Shown here: positions 1 to 5,835 of the stretch, in pieces
Layout of the letters: each line of letters starts with the position of its first letter
How positions within the stretch are numbered: position 1 is the first letter of the stretch
Assembly (NCBI GenBank): GCA_030603605.1
Contig: JAUVXN010000067.1
Span: 1 to 6,887 of the forward strand
Direction of reading: 5' to 3'
DNA length: 6,887 nt
Source: Dehalococcoidales bacterium
GTDB lineage: Bacteria > Chloroflexota > Dehalococcoidia > Dehalococcoidales > RBG-16-60-22
Made by a program: the position numbers and the translations under genes
The notes under the pieces: model-generated
What the model was told of the DNA's origin: nothing
What the model saw: the letters and a program-made list of their open reading frames with translations, nothing else
Databases searched by the model: none

Positions 1-2
1 AT

Positions 3-305
3 GGCTACGGACGGCTAGATGTCTTTCGGAAGATTGTATTTCCATTGATTAAGCCGGGATCGGCAATTACCGCGGTTTTTTGTCTGGTATGGGCATGGAA
101 TGAGTTCTTCTTCGCCTCCCTCTTTACCGGGATAGACGCCAGAACCATCTCGGTAGGGCTACCAATATGGATAGGCACTACAAGGATTGACTGGGGACCC
201 ATGATGGCGGCGGTGAGTCTGGCTATTCTACCCACATTACTTGCCGCCTGGTTCATGCAGCGATATATCATCCGCGGGCTGACCTTTGGCGCGGTGAAGG
301 GCTAA
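3..305 (+). CDS. Carbohydrate ABC transporter permease, MalG-type (3' part only)
   Basis: This is the last 100 residues of an inner-membrane permease of the CUT1 (MalG/UgpE) type, which forms half of the channel of a binding-protein-dependent importer for sugars or related solutes. The reading frame is open at the left edge. The first visible residues, GYGRLDVFRKIVFPLIKPG, match the second half of the cytoplasmic EAA loop that docks on the ATPase; the EAA itself lies outside the window. Two hydrophobic segments follow, one around AVFCLVWAWNEFFFASL and one around MMAAVSLAILPTLLAAWF. The end GLTFGAVKG is the usual C-terminus of this family. The gene stops 55 nt before the methyltransferase-like gene on the same strand, so co-transcription is likely. 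The substrate cannot be read from this fragment. The neighbours hint at a methylated compound, which is inference only. Confidence 0.9.
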   Translation, partial: GYGRLDVFRKIVFPLIKPGSAITAVFCLVWAWNEFFFASLFTGIDARTISVGLPIWIGTTRIDWGPMMAAVSLAILPTLLAAWFMQRYIIRGLTFGAVKG

Positions 306-316
306 ATAAGATGATT

Positions 317-352
317 CCCTCCTTAAACTCCCCCCTCCTTCAAAGGAGGAGG
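317..352 (+). promoter_or_regulatory. Shine-Dalgarno region with two upstream anti-SD repeats
   Basis: A strong ribosome site, AAAGGAGGAGG (342-352), sits 8 nt before the ATG at 361. Upstream are two copies of CCCTCCTT (317-324 and 333-340), each complementary to AAGGAGG at 343-349. The near copy can form a 6-bp stem, CCTCCT/AGGAGG (334-339 with 344-349), with a TCAA loop. The far copy could form a 7-bp stem with an 18-nt loop. Either fold would hide the ribosome site. The pairing is visible in the sequence; a regulatory role is inferred. It could instead be a weak intergenic hairpin or repeat element. Confidence 0.4.
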
Positions 353-360
353 AAACAAAA

Positions 361-1608
361 ATGAGAGAGATGACACCAAGAGAAAGAGTTTACACAGCGC
401 TTAATTTTAAGGAGCCCGATCGAGTCCCAATAGCCTTCGCTGGAGGCATGGCCACAGACATTACCGAGTGCCCACCGGATGGTCGGGAATGCTCACAGCT
501 TTATGAATACCTAGGCTTAAAAGACACTGCGCCAATTGAGATAACAGAACTATTTAATTCGGTGGCGAATCCTGATGAGCGATTAGTGCGCAGATTGTAC
601 TCCGACATGCGTGTAGTAGGCCCAAACATGCCACGGGCAATCATTGAACCTGATGGTACCAAGACCTGGCCTTGGTGTTGTGGTATGAGAATAAAGAAAG
701 TAGGCTATTATGATGAGCCATTCGAGTTCCCAATGAGGCATATGACTACGAAGAAGGATATAGATGAGTACCCGTGGCCAGACCCCACTGTCAATGTTAT
801 GGAAGGACGCGTTGAGAGAGCTAGGTATCTTCACGAGCAGACTGATTATTTTGTTGTTGGTGCACACCTGTTTGAAATATTCCCATTCAACGGATATGCC
901 TTTCTTTGTGGAATAGACAAGTGGTTGACCGATATGAAAATACGACCTAAGTTCTATCATCAACTGGCTGAAAAATTCCTGGAACTAAATTTAGCCCTTG
1001 ATGCTCAGTTTTACGGAGGTATCGGCCAATATGTAGATGGAGCAAATATTTTCGACGACCTAGGAACCCAAGAGGCGGGGCTAATGTCCCGCGATGACTA
1101 TGTGGAATTTGTCAAACCCTACACCGCTGAGATTATCAAGAATATCAGAAAGTATATACGCCCCGAGGCAAAGATTATTATGCATTGCTGCGGGTCAAAT
1201 TACTGGGCTATACCCGACCTTATAGAGATTGGGGTAGATATCCTGAATCCCGTTCAACCTCTGGCGCGTAACATGGAGCCCTGGCGTCTGAAAAGGGACT
1301 TCGGCGGCAAAATAGCTTTTCAAGGCGGTTGTGACATACAAATGTTACTGCCCCTCGGAACTGTTGACGAGGTTAGACAAGGAGTTAAGAAATTGATGCA
1401 AGAGTATGCTCCAGGTGGTGGATACATCTTTGCTGCCGCCCATGATATTGAGCCAGATACCTCTCCTGAGAATATCGTCGCTGCCTTTGATGCGGCGCGT
1501 GAATATGGTAAATACCCGATTCCTGAGCCCTCCGGGCAAAGCTATGTCGATTTCATCAGGGGATTAAATCTACAGGACCGGAAATTAAGCCGTGGACTGG
1601 CCACCTGA
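361..1608 (+). CDS. Uroporphyrinogen decarboxylase (UROD)-family protein, probable corrinoid-linked methyltransferase
   Basis: This 415-residue protein has the UROD/MtaA/CmuA-type barrel fold, by pattern. The N-terminus (MTPRERVYTALNFKEPDRVP) is the family opening. The C-terminal half carries IIMHCCGSN (about 272-279), GVDILNPVQP (291-300), IAFQGGCDIQ (318-327) and PGGGYIFAAAHDIEPD (351-366), a set typical of the methyltransferase-like branch and not of heme-pathway HemE. His275, Cys277 and Cys324 form an HxC...C pattern like the zinc site that binds the thiol acceptor in MtaA/MtbA. A corrinoid protein gene follows after 46 nt, which supports a role in moving a methyl group between substrate, corrinoid and a thiol or tetrahydrofolate. 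The ATG at 361 has a strong ribosome site. Whether it acts on the primary methyl donor or on the final acceptor is not decidable here. Family is sure; reaction is moderate. Confidence 0.9.
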   Translation: MREMTPRERVYTALNFKEPDRVPIAFAGGMATDITECPPDGRECSQLYEYLGLKDTAPIEITELFNSVANPDERLVRRLYSDMRVVGPNMPRAIIEPDGTKTWPWCCGMRIKKVGYYDEPFEFPMRHMTTKKDIDEYPWPDPTVNVMEGRVERARYLHEQTDYFVVGAHLFEIFPFNGYAFLCGIDKWLTDMKIRPKFYHQLAEKFLELNLALDAQFYGGIGQYVDGANIFDDLGTQEAGLMSRDDYVEFVKPYTAEIIKNIRKYIRPEAKIIMHCCGSNYWAIPDLIEIGVDILNPVQPLARNMEPWRLKRDFGGKIAFQGGCDIQMLLPLGTVDEVRQGVKKLMQEYAPGGGYIFAAAHDIEPDTSPENIVAAFDAAREYGKYPIPEPSGQSYVDFIRGLNLQDRKLSRGLAT

Positions 1609-1654
1609 CTGGCGTCATATCATAAAACTGGGCAAAAAAAGGAGGAACCCGACC

Positions 1655-2293
1655 GTGGCAATAGTAAACCAGATTGCTGACAGAGTCATTGAAGGCAATA
1701 TTGCCGAGGTTGAAAGTTTAACTAAGCAGGCCCTGGAACAGAAGGAGGATGTGCAGAAGATAATAGACGAAGGCCTTACCGCTGGACTAGACGTGGTCGG
1801 TGAAAAGTTTTCGGCTGGCGAATTCTTCCTGCCTGAAATGCTCACGGCTGGAATGGCGGTGAAAGCAGGTATGGAAATATTGAAACCTGTACTTACTAAA
1901 TTCGGCGTTAAGCCTAAAGGGACAATAGTAGTCGGTACTGTATTGGGAGATATCCACGACATCGGCAAGAATATGGTATGCATGATGCTTGAGGGAGCTG
2001 GGTTTAAGGTGATAGATGTGGGAATAGACGTGCCTGCTGAGACGTTCATTAATACCGCCAAGGCAAATGGAGCCGACATCATAGCCATGTCAGCCCTCAT
2101 TAGTACCACCAGGGCAAGTATGGTAGGCATAATTGAAGATATACGCACCTCTGAACTTAACTATAAGGTGAAGGTGATGATAGGAGGAGCCCCAATTACA
2201 CAGGAATTCGCCGACAGGATTGGAGCTGATGGGTACGCACCTGATGCTGCCCTGGCGGCGAAGAAAGCCAGGGAGCTTTTGGCAGTTGATTAG
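1655..2293 (+). CDS. Corrinoid (B12-binding) methyl-carrier protein, MtaC/MttC type
   Basis: This is a 212-residue cytoplasmic methyl carrier, which shuttles a methyl group on cobalt between a substrate-specific methyltransferase and an acceptor methyltransferase. Residues 1 to about 85 form the helical B12-binding-2 cap (for example GEKFSAGEFFLPEMLTAG). From about residue 90 comes the Rossmann-like B12 domain with GDIHDIGKN. His101 in Asp99-x-His101-x-x-Gly104 is the expected lower cobalt ligand. SAL (146-148) and GG (177-178) complete the cofactor pocket. I chose the GTG at 1655 because GGAGG (1641-1645) lies 9 nt upstream and the protein then has normal family length. An in-frame ATG at 1592 would overlap the previous gene and add 21 residues (MDWPPDWRH...) not expected in the family. 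No RamA-type reactivase is visible nearby. Family call is firm; the methyl donor is unknown. Confidence 0.93.
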   Translation: MAIVNQIADRVIEGNIAEVESLTKQALEQKEDVQKIIDEGLTAGLDVVGEKFSAGEFFLPEMLTAGMAVKAGMEILKPVLTKFGVKPKGTIVVGTVLGDIHDIGKNMVCMMLEGAGFKVIDVGIDVPAETFINTAKANGADIIAMSALISTTRASMVGIIEDIRTSELNYKVKVMIGGAPITQEFADRIGADGYAPDAALAAKKARELLAVD

Positions 2294-2319
2294 TTTCGGC
2301 AGGAAATGGCGGAATATAC

Positions 2320-2357
2320 CCTCAATCGCGTCTTTGTGATGCGGGCGAGGATGTTTT
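2320..2357 (+). terminator. Probable intrinsic terminator after the corrinoid gene
   Basis: An imperfect hairpin pairs CCTC (2320-2323) with GAGG (2347-2350) and, inside, CGCGTC (2327-2332) with GATGCG (2338-2343) around a TTTGT loop. It is followed by ATGTTTT. It lies 27 nt after the stop at 2293 and before the 5S gene, a sensible place to end the upstream operon. The T-run is short and the stem has an internal loop, so strength is uncertain. Confidence 0.45.
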
Positions 2358-2383
2358 CATTCAGCTAAATAGTGTGCTAAAAT
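2354..2383 (+). promoter_or_regulatory. Candidate sigma70-type promoter for 5S rRNA
   Basis: TTTTCA (2354-2359) and TAAAAT (2378-2383) are separated by 18 nt, and the -10 ends about 11 nt before the mature 5S end. The -10 is reasonable and the -35 is poor. The main support is position: no 23S gene lies upstream, so this 5S gene needs its own promoter. Confidence 0.35.
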
Positions 2384-2393
2384 ATAGATGACA

Positions 2394-2518
2394 GCCTCTT
2401 GGTGGTTAGAGCGAGGTGGTACCACCCGTTCCCATCCCGAACACGGAAGTGAAATACCCCAGCGCAGACGATACTGAGGGGGTAACCCCTTGTGGAAAAT
2501 ATGCCACTGCCAGGGGGC
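2394..2518 (+). rRNA. rrf: 5S ribosomal RNA
   Basis: This is a 5S rRNA of about 120-125 nt. The conserved core is plain: GAGCGAGGTGGTACCACC, then CCCATCCCGAACACGGAAGT, then GAAATACCCCAGCGCAGACG. Helix I closes the molecule by pairing 2394-2405 with 2507-2518, including G-U pairs. The helix-IV hairpin is GGGG, a GTAA tetraloop, then CCCC (2478-2489). The ends are set from helix I, so each may be off by a few bases. It stands alone: the upstream neighbour is a corrinoid protein gene and the downstream one is clpC, with no 16S, 23S or tRNA in the window. Unlinked rRNA genes are known in some Chloroflexota, which fits the suspected origin. Confidence 0.93.
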
Positions 2519-2523
2519 TTTTT
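2486..2523 (+). terminator. Possible terminator formed by the 5S 3' end and T-run
   Basis: TTTTT (2519-2523) directly follows the 5S. Besides helix I, the 3' part can fold alternatively: CCCCT (2486-2490) with AGGGG (2512-2516) and GTGG (2492-2495) with CCAC (2504-2507), giving a hairpin just before the T-run. No separate terminator hairpin is visible downstream. The alternative fold is seen on paper only. Confidence 0.35.
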
Positions 2524-2550
2524 GACCTTTACCCTTAGTTGCTTTATACT
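2522..2550 (+). promoter_or_regulatory. Sigma70-type promoter for clpC
   Basis: TTGACC (2522-2527) and TATACT (2545-2550) are spaced by exactly 17 nt. Each hexamer matches the consensus at five of six positions. Transcription would start near 2557, giving a leader of about 40 nt before the clpC ATG at 2598. The -35 overlaps the T-run that ends the 5S gene. Confidence 0.6.
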
Positions 2551-2597
2551 GCAAGCAGTGATAGTAATTATGGGATAGGTAGTCCCCAGAGAGAAAA

Positions 2598-5297
2598 ATG
2601 ACCAGCAGATTTGAGAAATTCTCAGAAAGAGCTCGGCGGGTTCTCACCATAGCCCAAGAAGAGGCGCGGCAACTGAACCAAAGCTATATCGGTACAGAGC
2701 ATATTTTGCTTGGTTTGACGCGCGAAGAGGAGGGAGTAGCGGCTAAGGTTCTTACCAATCTGGGTGCAGGCTTGAGTAAGGTACGCTCGGCAGTGGAATT
2801 TATCATCGGACATGGTGAGAGACCTGGTACCGGGGAAACCGGACTTACCCCCAGAGCCAAGAAGGTCATTGAACTGGCTATAGATGAGGCACGTAATCTC
2901 GGTCACAGCTATATTGGCACCGAGCATCTGCTATTAGGATTGTTGCGTGAGGGAGAAGGAGTAGCTGCCGGTGTACTGGAGAGCCTGGGGGTTACTCTGG
3001 AACAGGCACGTGCTGAGACCACTAATATCCTCAGTCAAAGTGTGCCCAGGTCCAGGCTTGGTCGCACTGCAAGTCGTACCCCGGCTTTAGACCAGTTAGG
3101 CGCTGACATAACGGCGAAAGCCCGGGAAGGTAAACTTGACCCGGTTATCGGGCGAGATAAGGAAATTCAGCGAGTAATTCAAATCCTCAGCCGCCGGACA
3201 AAGAATAATCCAGCGCTTATTGGCGAACCAGGCGTGGGCAAGACAGCAATTGTTGAAGGGCTGGCTCGCCGAATCGTCACTGGCGATGTCCCCGAGACAC
3301 TGGAGAATAAGCGGTTAGTAGCGCTGGATATGGGGGCACTAGTCGCCGGGACAAAGTACCGGGGCGAGTTTGAGGAACGGGTAAAGAAGGTTATTGATGA
3401 GATAAAAACGGCAGGAAACTGTGTGCTCTTTATTGATGAGTTCCACACCATGGTTGGTGCCGGAGCGGCTGAGGGGGCGGTTGATGCAGCTAACCTCCTT
3501 AAACCATCGCTATCGCGGGGGGAACTGCAGTGTATTGGCGCTACCACCCTTGACGATTACCGCAAGCACGTGGAGCGGGATGCAGCCCTGGAGCGCCGCT
3601 TCCAGCCAGTCCTGGTGGAAGAGCCTTCTGTGGAGGAGACGCTGGAGATTCTGCGCGGGATTAAAGAGCGCTATGAGGAGCATCACAAGCTGACAATAAG
3701 CGATGAGGCATTAGATTCAGCAGCCAAGTTAGCTGCCAGATATATACCCGACCGTTTTCTGCCCGATAAGGCTATTGACCTGGTCGATGAGGCGGCGTCA
3801 AGGGTAAGGATTGGATACCGCACTATGCCTGTCGCCCTGAAGGAAGCCAAGCAGCTTGCGGGTAATATGCGTAAGGAAAAGGATGCTGCCCTCGCTGCGC
3901 AGGAGTATGACCGTGCCGCTGAACTGCGCGAGCGTGAGCTTCAAAAAGAGGAGGAGATAAAGAAGATGGAGGAGGAGTGGCGGGCTGAGCAGGAGCAGGA
4001 GAAGCCAGTAGTGAATGCTGAAAACATTGCCGAAGTGGTGAATATGTGGACAAGCATTCCGGTGGTGCAGTTAGCCGAAGATGAAACCAGCCGCCTGCTT
4101 AATATGGAAGAGGTGATGCACCGGCGTATTATTGGTCAGGATGAGGCGATTAATACTATTGCCAAGGCGATAAGACGAGCCCGAGCCGGGCTGAAGGACC
4201 CGAGACGCCCGATTGGTAATTTTATCTTTCTCGGCCCAACCGGTGTCGGCAAGACAGAGCTGGTCAGAGCCCTGGCTGAGTTTATGTTTGGTGGCGAGGA
4301 GACCCTAGTCAGGCTTGACATGTCCGAGTTTATGGAGAAATTTGCTGTATCCCGACTGGTTGGAGCGCCGCCAGGGTATGTCGGCTATGAGGAAGGCGGA
4401 CAATTAACTGAAGCGGTGAGGCGCAAGTCATATTGCTGCATACTCCTTGACGAGATTGAAAAGGCTCACCCTGATGTGTTTAATCTGTTGCTACAGATAT
4501 TTGATGACGGGCACCTGACCGATGCCAAGGGACGGCGGGTTGACTTCCGCAATAGCATTATCGTTATGACCAGCAACGTTGGTGCCGAGCTTATCAGGAA
4601 AGGCACTACCATTGGTTTTGCCTCTCGCAGCAATGCGGCTAAAAGCCGGGAGCAGGCATATGAGACAATGAAAGAGAACCTGCTTAATGAATTAAAAAAG
4701 ACCTTCCGACCCGAGTTTCTTAACCGTGTTGATGGTGTGGTTGTATTTCATTCCCTGACCAAGGAGCAAATACGACAAATAGTCGACCTGATGCTGACTT
4801 CGGTAACCCAGCAATTGAGTGAGAAGGACATAAAACTGGAGGTAACCGACGCCGCCAAGGACTTCCTGGGTGAAAAGGGTTACGACGAAGTCTTCGGGGC
4901 TCGGCCGCTGCGCCGGGTGATTCAGGATATGATCGAAGATAAACTTTCAGATGCCGTGCTCCGTAACGAATTTGAGCGATTTCCCAGGGTTTTTGAGGTT
5001 GAGGCCGAGGTGACGAAAATTACTTCAGCTGTCATTGGTGTTATCAAGGGAATGAGTGGTGTCCAAAAGGTAGAGAGAGCTGGAGATTCATTGACTATTT
5101 ACTGCTCGGAGGATTTGAAATCTCAAATAGAAAAGACTATTACGGAAAATAAAGGTGTTCTGATTAATATAAAAGCGCAAAGTTATACTTCCAAGGCTTT
5201 AGTCGATGTGGAAGAGGAAGAGATTGTGCTGAAAACAAAGGGGAAACCTGTACCGCACCCAGCCGCTGTGGGGGCATTGATAGGAGATGATAAATAG
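2598..5297 (+). CDS. clpC: ATP-dependent Clp protease ATP-binding subunit ClpC, with extra C-terminal domain
   Basis: This is a cytoplasmic AAA+ unfoldase that feeds proteins to the ClpP protease. The 899 residues run in order: two Clp-N repeats (about 3-70 and 80-145, each with [10 protein letters not shown]), first ATPase with Walker A GEPGVGKT (209-216) and Walker B VLFIDE (276-281), middle coiled coil with a UVR-like segment (about 411-450), second ATPase with GPTGVGKT (546-553), ILLDEIEK (615-622), sensor-1 MTSN (657-660) and sensor-2 GARPLRR (767-773). IGF at 672-674 is the expected ClpP-docking loop. Usual ClpC length is about 810-830. The surplus lies near residues 797-868, where a small alpha/beta unit seems inserted before the normal acidic tail ([16 protein letters not shown]). 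The ATG at 2598 opens the standard N-terminus; its ribosome site is weak (GAGAGA). No ctsR, mcsA, mcsB or clpP is adjacent. Confidence 0.96.
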   Translation: MTSRFEKFSERARRVLTIAQEEARQLNQSYIGTEHILLGLTREEEGVAAKVLTNLGAGLSKVRSAVEFIIGHGERPGTGETGLTPRAKKVIELAIDEARNLGHSYIGTEHLLLGLLREGEGVAAGVLESLGVTLEQARAETTNILSQSVPRSRLGRTASRTPALDQLGADITAKAREGKLDPVIGRDKEIQRVIQILSRRTKNNPALIGEPGVGKTAIVEGLARRIVTGDVPETLENKRLVALDMGALVAGTKYRGEFEERVKKVIDEIKTAGNCVLFIDEFHTMVGAGAAEGAVDAANLLKPSLSRGELQCIGATTLDDYRKHVERDAALERRFQPVLVEEPSVEETLEILRGIKERYEEHHKLTISDEALDSAAKLAARYIPDRFLPDKAIDLVDEAASRVRIGYRTMPVALKEAKQLAGNMRKEKDAALAAQEYDRAAELRERELQKEEEIKKMEEEWRAEQEQEKPVVNAENIAEVVNMWTSIPVVQLAEDETSRLLNMEEVMHRRIIGQDEAINTIAKAIRRARAGLKDPRRPIGNFIFLGPTGVGKTELVRALAEFMFGGEETLVRLDMSEFMEKFAVSRLVGAPPGYVGYEEGGQLTEAVRRKSYCCILLDEIEKAHPDVFNLLLQIFDDGHLTDAKGRRVDFRNSIIVMTSNVGAELIRKGTTIGFASRSNAAKSREQAYETMKENLLNELKKTFRPEFLNRVDGVVVFHSLTKEQIRQIVDLMLTSVTQQLSEKDIKLEVTDAAKDFLGEKGYDEVFGARPLRRVIQDMIEDKLSDAVLRNEFERFPRVFEVEAEVTKITSAVIGVIKGMSGVQKVERAGDSLTIYCSEDLKSQIEKTITENKGVLINIKAQSYTSKALVDVEEEEIVLKTKGKPVPHPAAVGALIGDDK

Positions 5298-5305
5298 TTT
5301 ATAAT
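5277..5305 (+). promoter_or_regulatory. Near-consensus sigma70 promoter at the clpC 3' end
   Basis: TTGATA (5277-5282) and a perfect TATAAT (5300-5305) are separated by 17 nt. The -35 lies in the last clpC codons and the -10 just after the stop. Transcription would begin near 5312 and run through the leader hairpin to the decarboxylase genes. By sequence it is the best promoter in the window. Confidence 0.6.
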
Positions 5306-5306
5306 G

Positions 5307-5325
5307 ACAAACCGGCTGGTTTTGT
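5307..5325 (+). terminator. Short hairpin with T-run after clpC
   Basis: ACAAACC (5307-5313) can pair with GGTTTTGT (5318-5325) around a GGCT loop with one bulge. It lies 9 nt after the clpC stop and could help end the clpC transcript, or could be the start of the downstream leader. The stem is AT-rich, so it is weak. Confidence 0.3.
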
Positions 5326-5332
5326 GTAATAT

Positions 5333-5376
5333 AAGGGCGGTGGGAAACTATGTGAGGTCAACTAACCGCCCTTTTC
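5333..5376 (+). terminator. Intrinsic terminator or leader attenuator between clpC and the decarboxylase genes
   Basis: A perfect 9-bp stem, AAGGGCGGT (5333-5341) with ACCGCCCTT (5365-5373), encloses a 23-nt loop. The T-run TTTT starts at 5372, inside the end of the stem. It ends clpC transcription in the simplest reading. Because a strong promoter lies upstream of it at 5277-5305, it may also act in the leader of the next operon. No known riboswitch class was recognised in the loop. Confidence 0.6.
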
Positions 5377-5431
5377 ATTAATAAAAGTCATCTAACAATT
5401 CATCAGTAAGAGAAGTAAGGCAGGATGTGAT

Positions 5432-5596
5432 ATGGGAGTAGATTGGGGTTTTGCGGCACAGGTTGGTGGCATGGGCTTTGGTATGGTTTTTATATTGCTA
5501 ATTATTCTAGCCGTAGTTATATGGCTGACCGGGCTGGTGATTATTAAGACCAGCAGCGGTAAGGAGAAAACTGATAATAAGGAGAAAGGAGCTTAA
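5432..5596 (+). CDS. Small one-helix subunit of Na+-translocating decarboxylase (OadG/MmdD-like)
   Basis: This 54-residue protein is the likely gamma/delta subunit that anchors and assembles biotin-dependent Na+-pumping decarboxylases (oxaloacetate, methylmalonyl-CoA, glutaconyl-CoA or related). The short N-terminus with a GGMGFGMVF stretch leads into one membrane helix (about residues 16-38), followed by a charged lysine/glutamate-rich tail (KTSSGKEKTDNKEKGA). This layout is that of OadG-type subunits, but the tail lacks the long proline/alanine linker and metal-binding histidines known from enteric OadG. The ATG has AGGA-like bases (5422-5425) 6 nt upstream. The stop is 3 nt before the biotin-carrier start, implying translational coupling. 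The assignment rests on both sequence and context, since proteins this short carry little family signal. Confidence 0.8.
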   Translation: MGVDWGFAAQVGGMGFGMVFILLIILAVVIWLTGLVIIKTSSGKEKTDNKEKGA

Positions 5597-5599
5597 AAA

Positions 5600-5821
5600 T
5601 TGGCACAAGAAACTATAGAAGTTCCCATAACTGGCAAGATAATTGAGGTAAGTGTCAAAGAGGGGGATGAGGTTAAGGAGGGAGATGTACTCTGCCTGCT
5701 AGAGTCGATGAAGATGGAAAACCCTATATTGGCTCCGACAGGTGGTACTGTTACGAAAGTAGATGTTGCCGCTGACCAGACGGTTAAGCCAGGCGATATA
5801 GTCGCTGTTATCGAATACTAA
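5600..5821 (+). CDS. Biotin carboxyl carrier protein of a Na+-pump decarboxylase (MmdC/GcdC-like)
   Basis: This 73-residue protein is a bare biotinyl domain. It carries CO2 on biotin from the carboxyltransferase to the membrane subunit, where decarboxylation drives Na+ export. The family hallmark is ESMKMEN with the biotin-accepting Lys38 between Met37 and Met39. It is flanked by the two symmetric halves of the barrel (GKIIEVSVKEGDEVKEGDVL and GGTVTKVDVAADQTVKPGDI). Serine replaces the more common alanine before MKM, a tolerated variant. There is no N-terminal proline/alanine linker, unlike many MmdC/OadA proteins, so the domain must reach its partners as a free subunit. The start is TTG at 5600, preceded by AAAGGAG (5585-5591) at 8 nt spacing. 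The next gene begins 14 nt after the stop. Confidence 0.93.
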   Translation: MAQETIEVPITGKIIEVSVKEGDEVKEGDVLCLLESMKMENPILAPTGGTVTKVDVAADQTVKPGDIVAVIEY

Positions 5822-5835
5822 AAGGTTGGAGATTC

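Noticed and set aside
583..963. Minus-strand 126-codon open frame inside the UROD-family gene
   Set aside because: It lies wholly opposite a well-supported gene, has no recognisable motif and no convincing ribosome site; it is an antisense shadow.
1592..1654. Upstream ATG start for the corrinoid protein
   Set aside because: It overlaps the end of the previous gene and adds 21 atypical residues, while GTG at 1655 has a strong ribosome site at normal spacing.
1615..2148. Minus-strand 177-codon open frame opposite the corrinoid protein gene
   Set aside because: The composition (serine, isoleucine and proline rich) is what the complement of the corrinoid gene gives, and the plus strand has clear family motifs.
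2370..2382. CIRCE-like half site (GTGTGCTAA) before the 5S gene
   Set aside because: The inverted partner of the CIRCE element is absent and the site is not in front of a chaperone gene.
2521..2527. CtsR-like half site (TTTGACC) at the clpC promoter
   Set aside because: CtsR operators need two heptamers in tandem with 3-nt spacing; no second TTTGACC-like heptamer is present at that distance.
2546..2562. Small palindrome ACTGC-AA-GCAGT in the clpC leader
   Set aside because: A 5-bp stem with a 2-nt loop is too short to assign a function and is expected by chance.
2357..2650. Minus-strand 97-codon open frame across the 5S gene
   Set aside because: It overlaps a clear 5S rRNA and the clpC start; the apparent peptide is translated rRNA complement.
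5333..5376. Riboswitch aptamer in the leader before the decarboxylase genes
   Set aside because: The loop shows none of the conserved cores I know (for example SAM, cobalamin, glycine, fluoride, preQ1, guanidine); only a simple stem with a T-run is supported.
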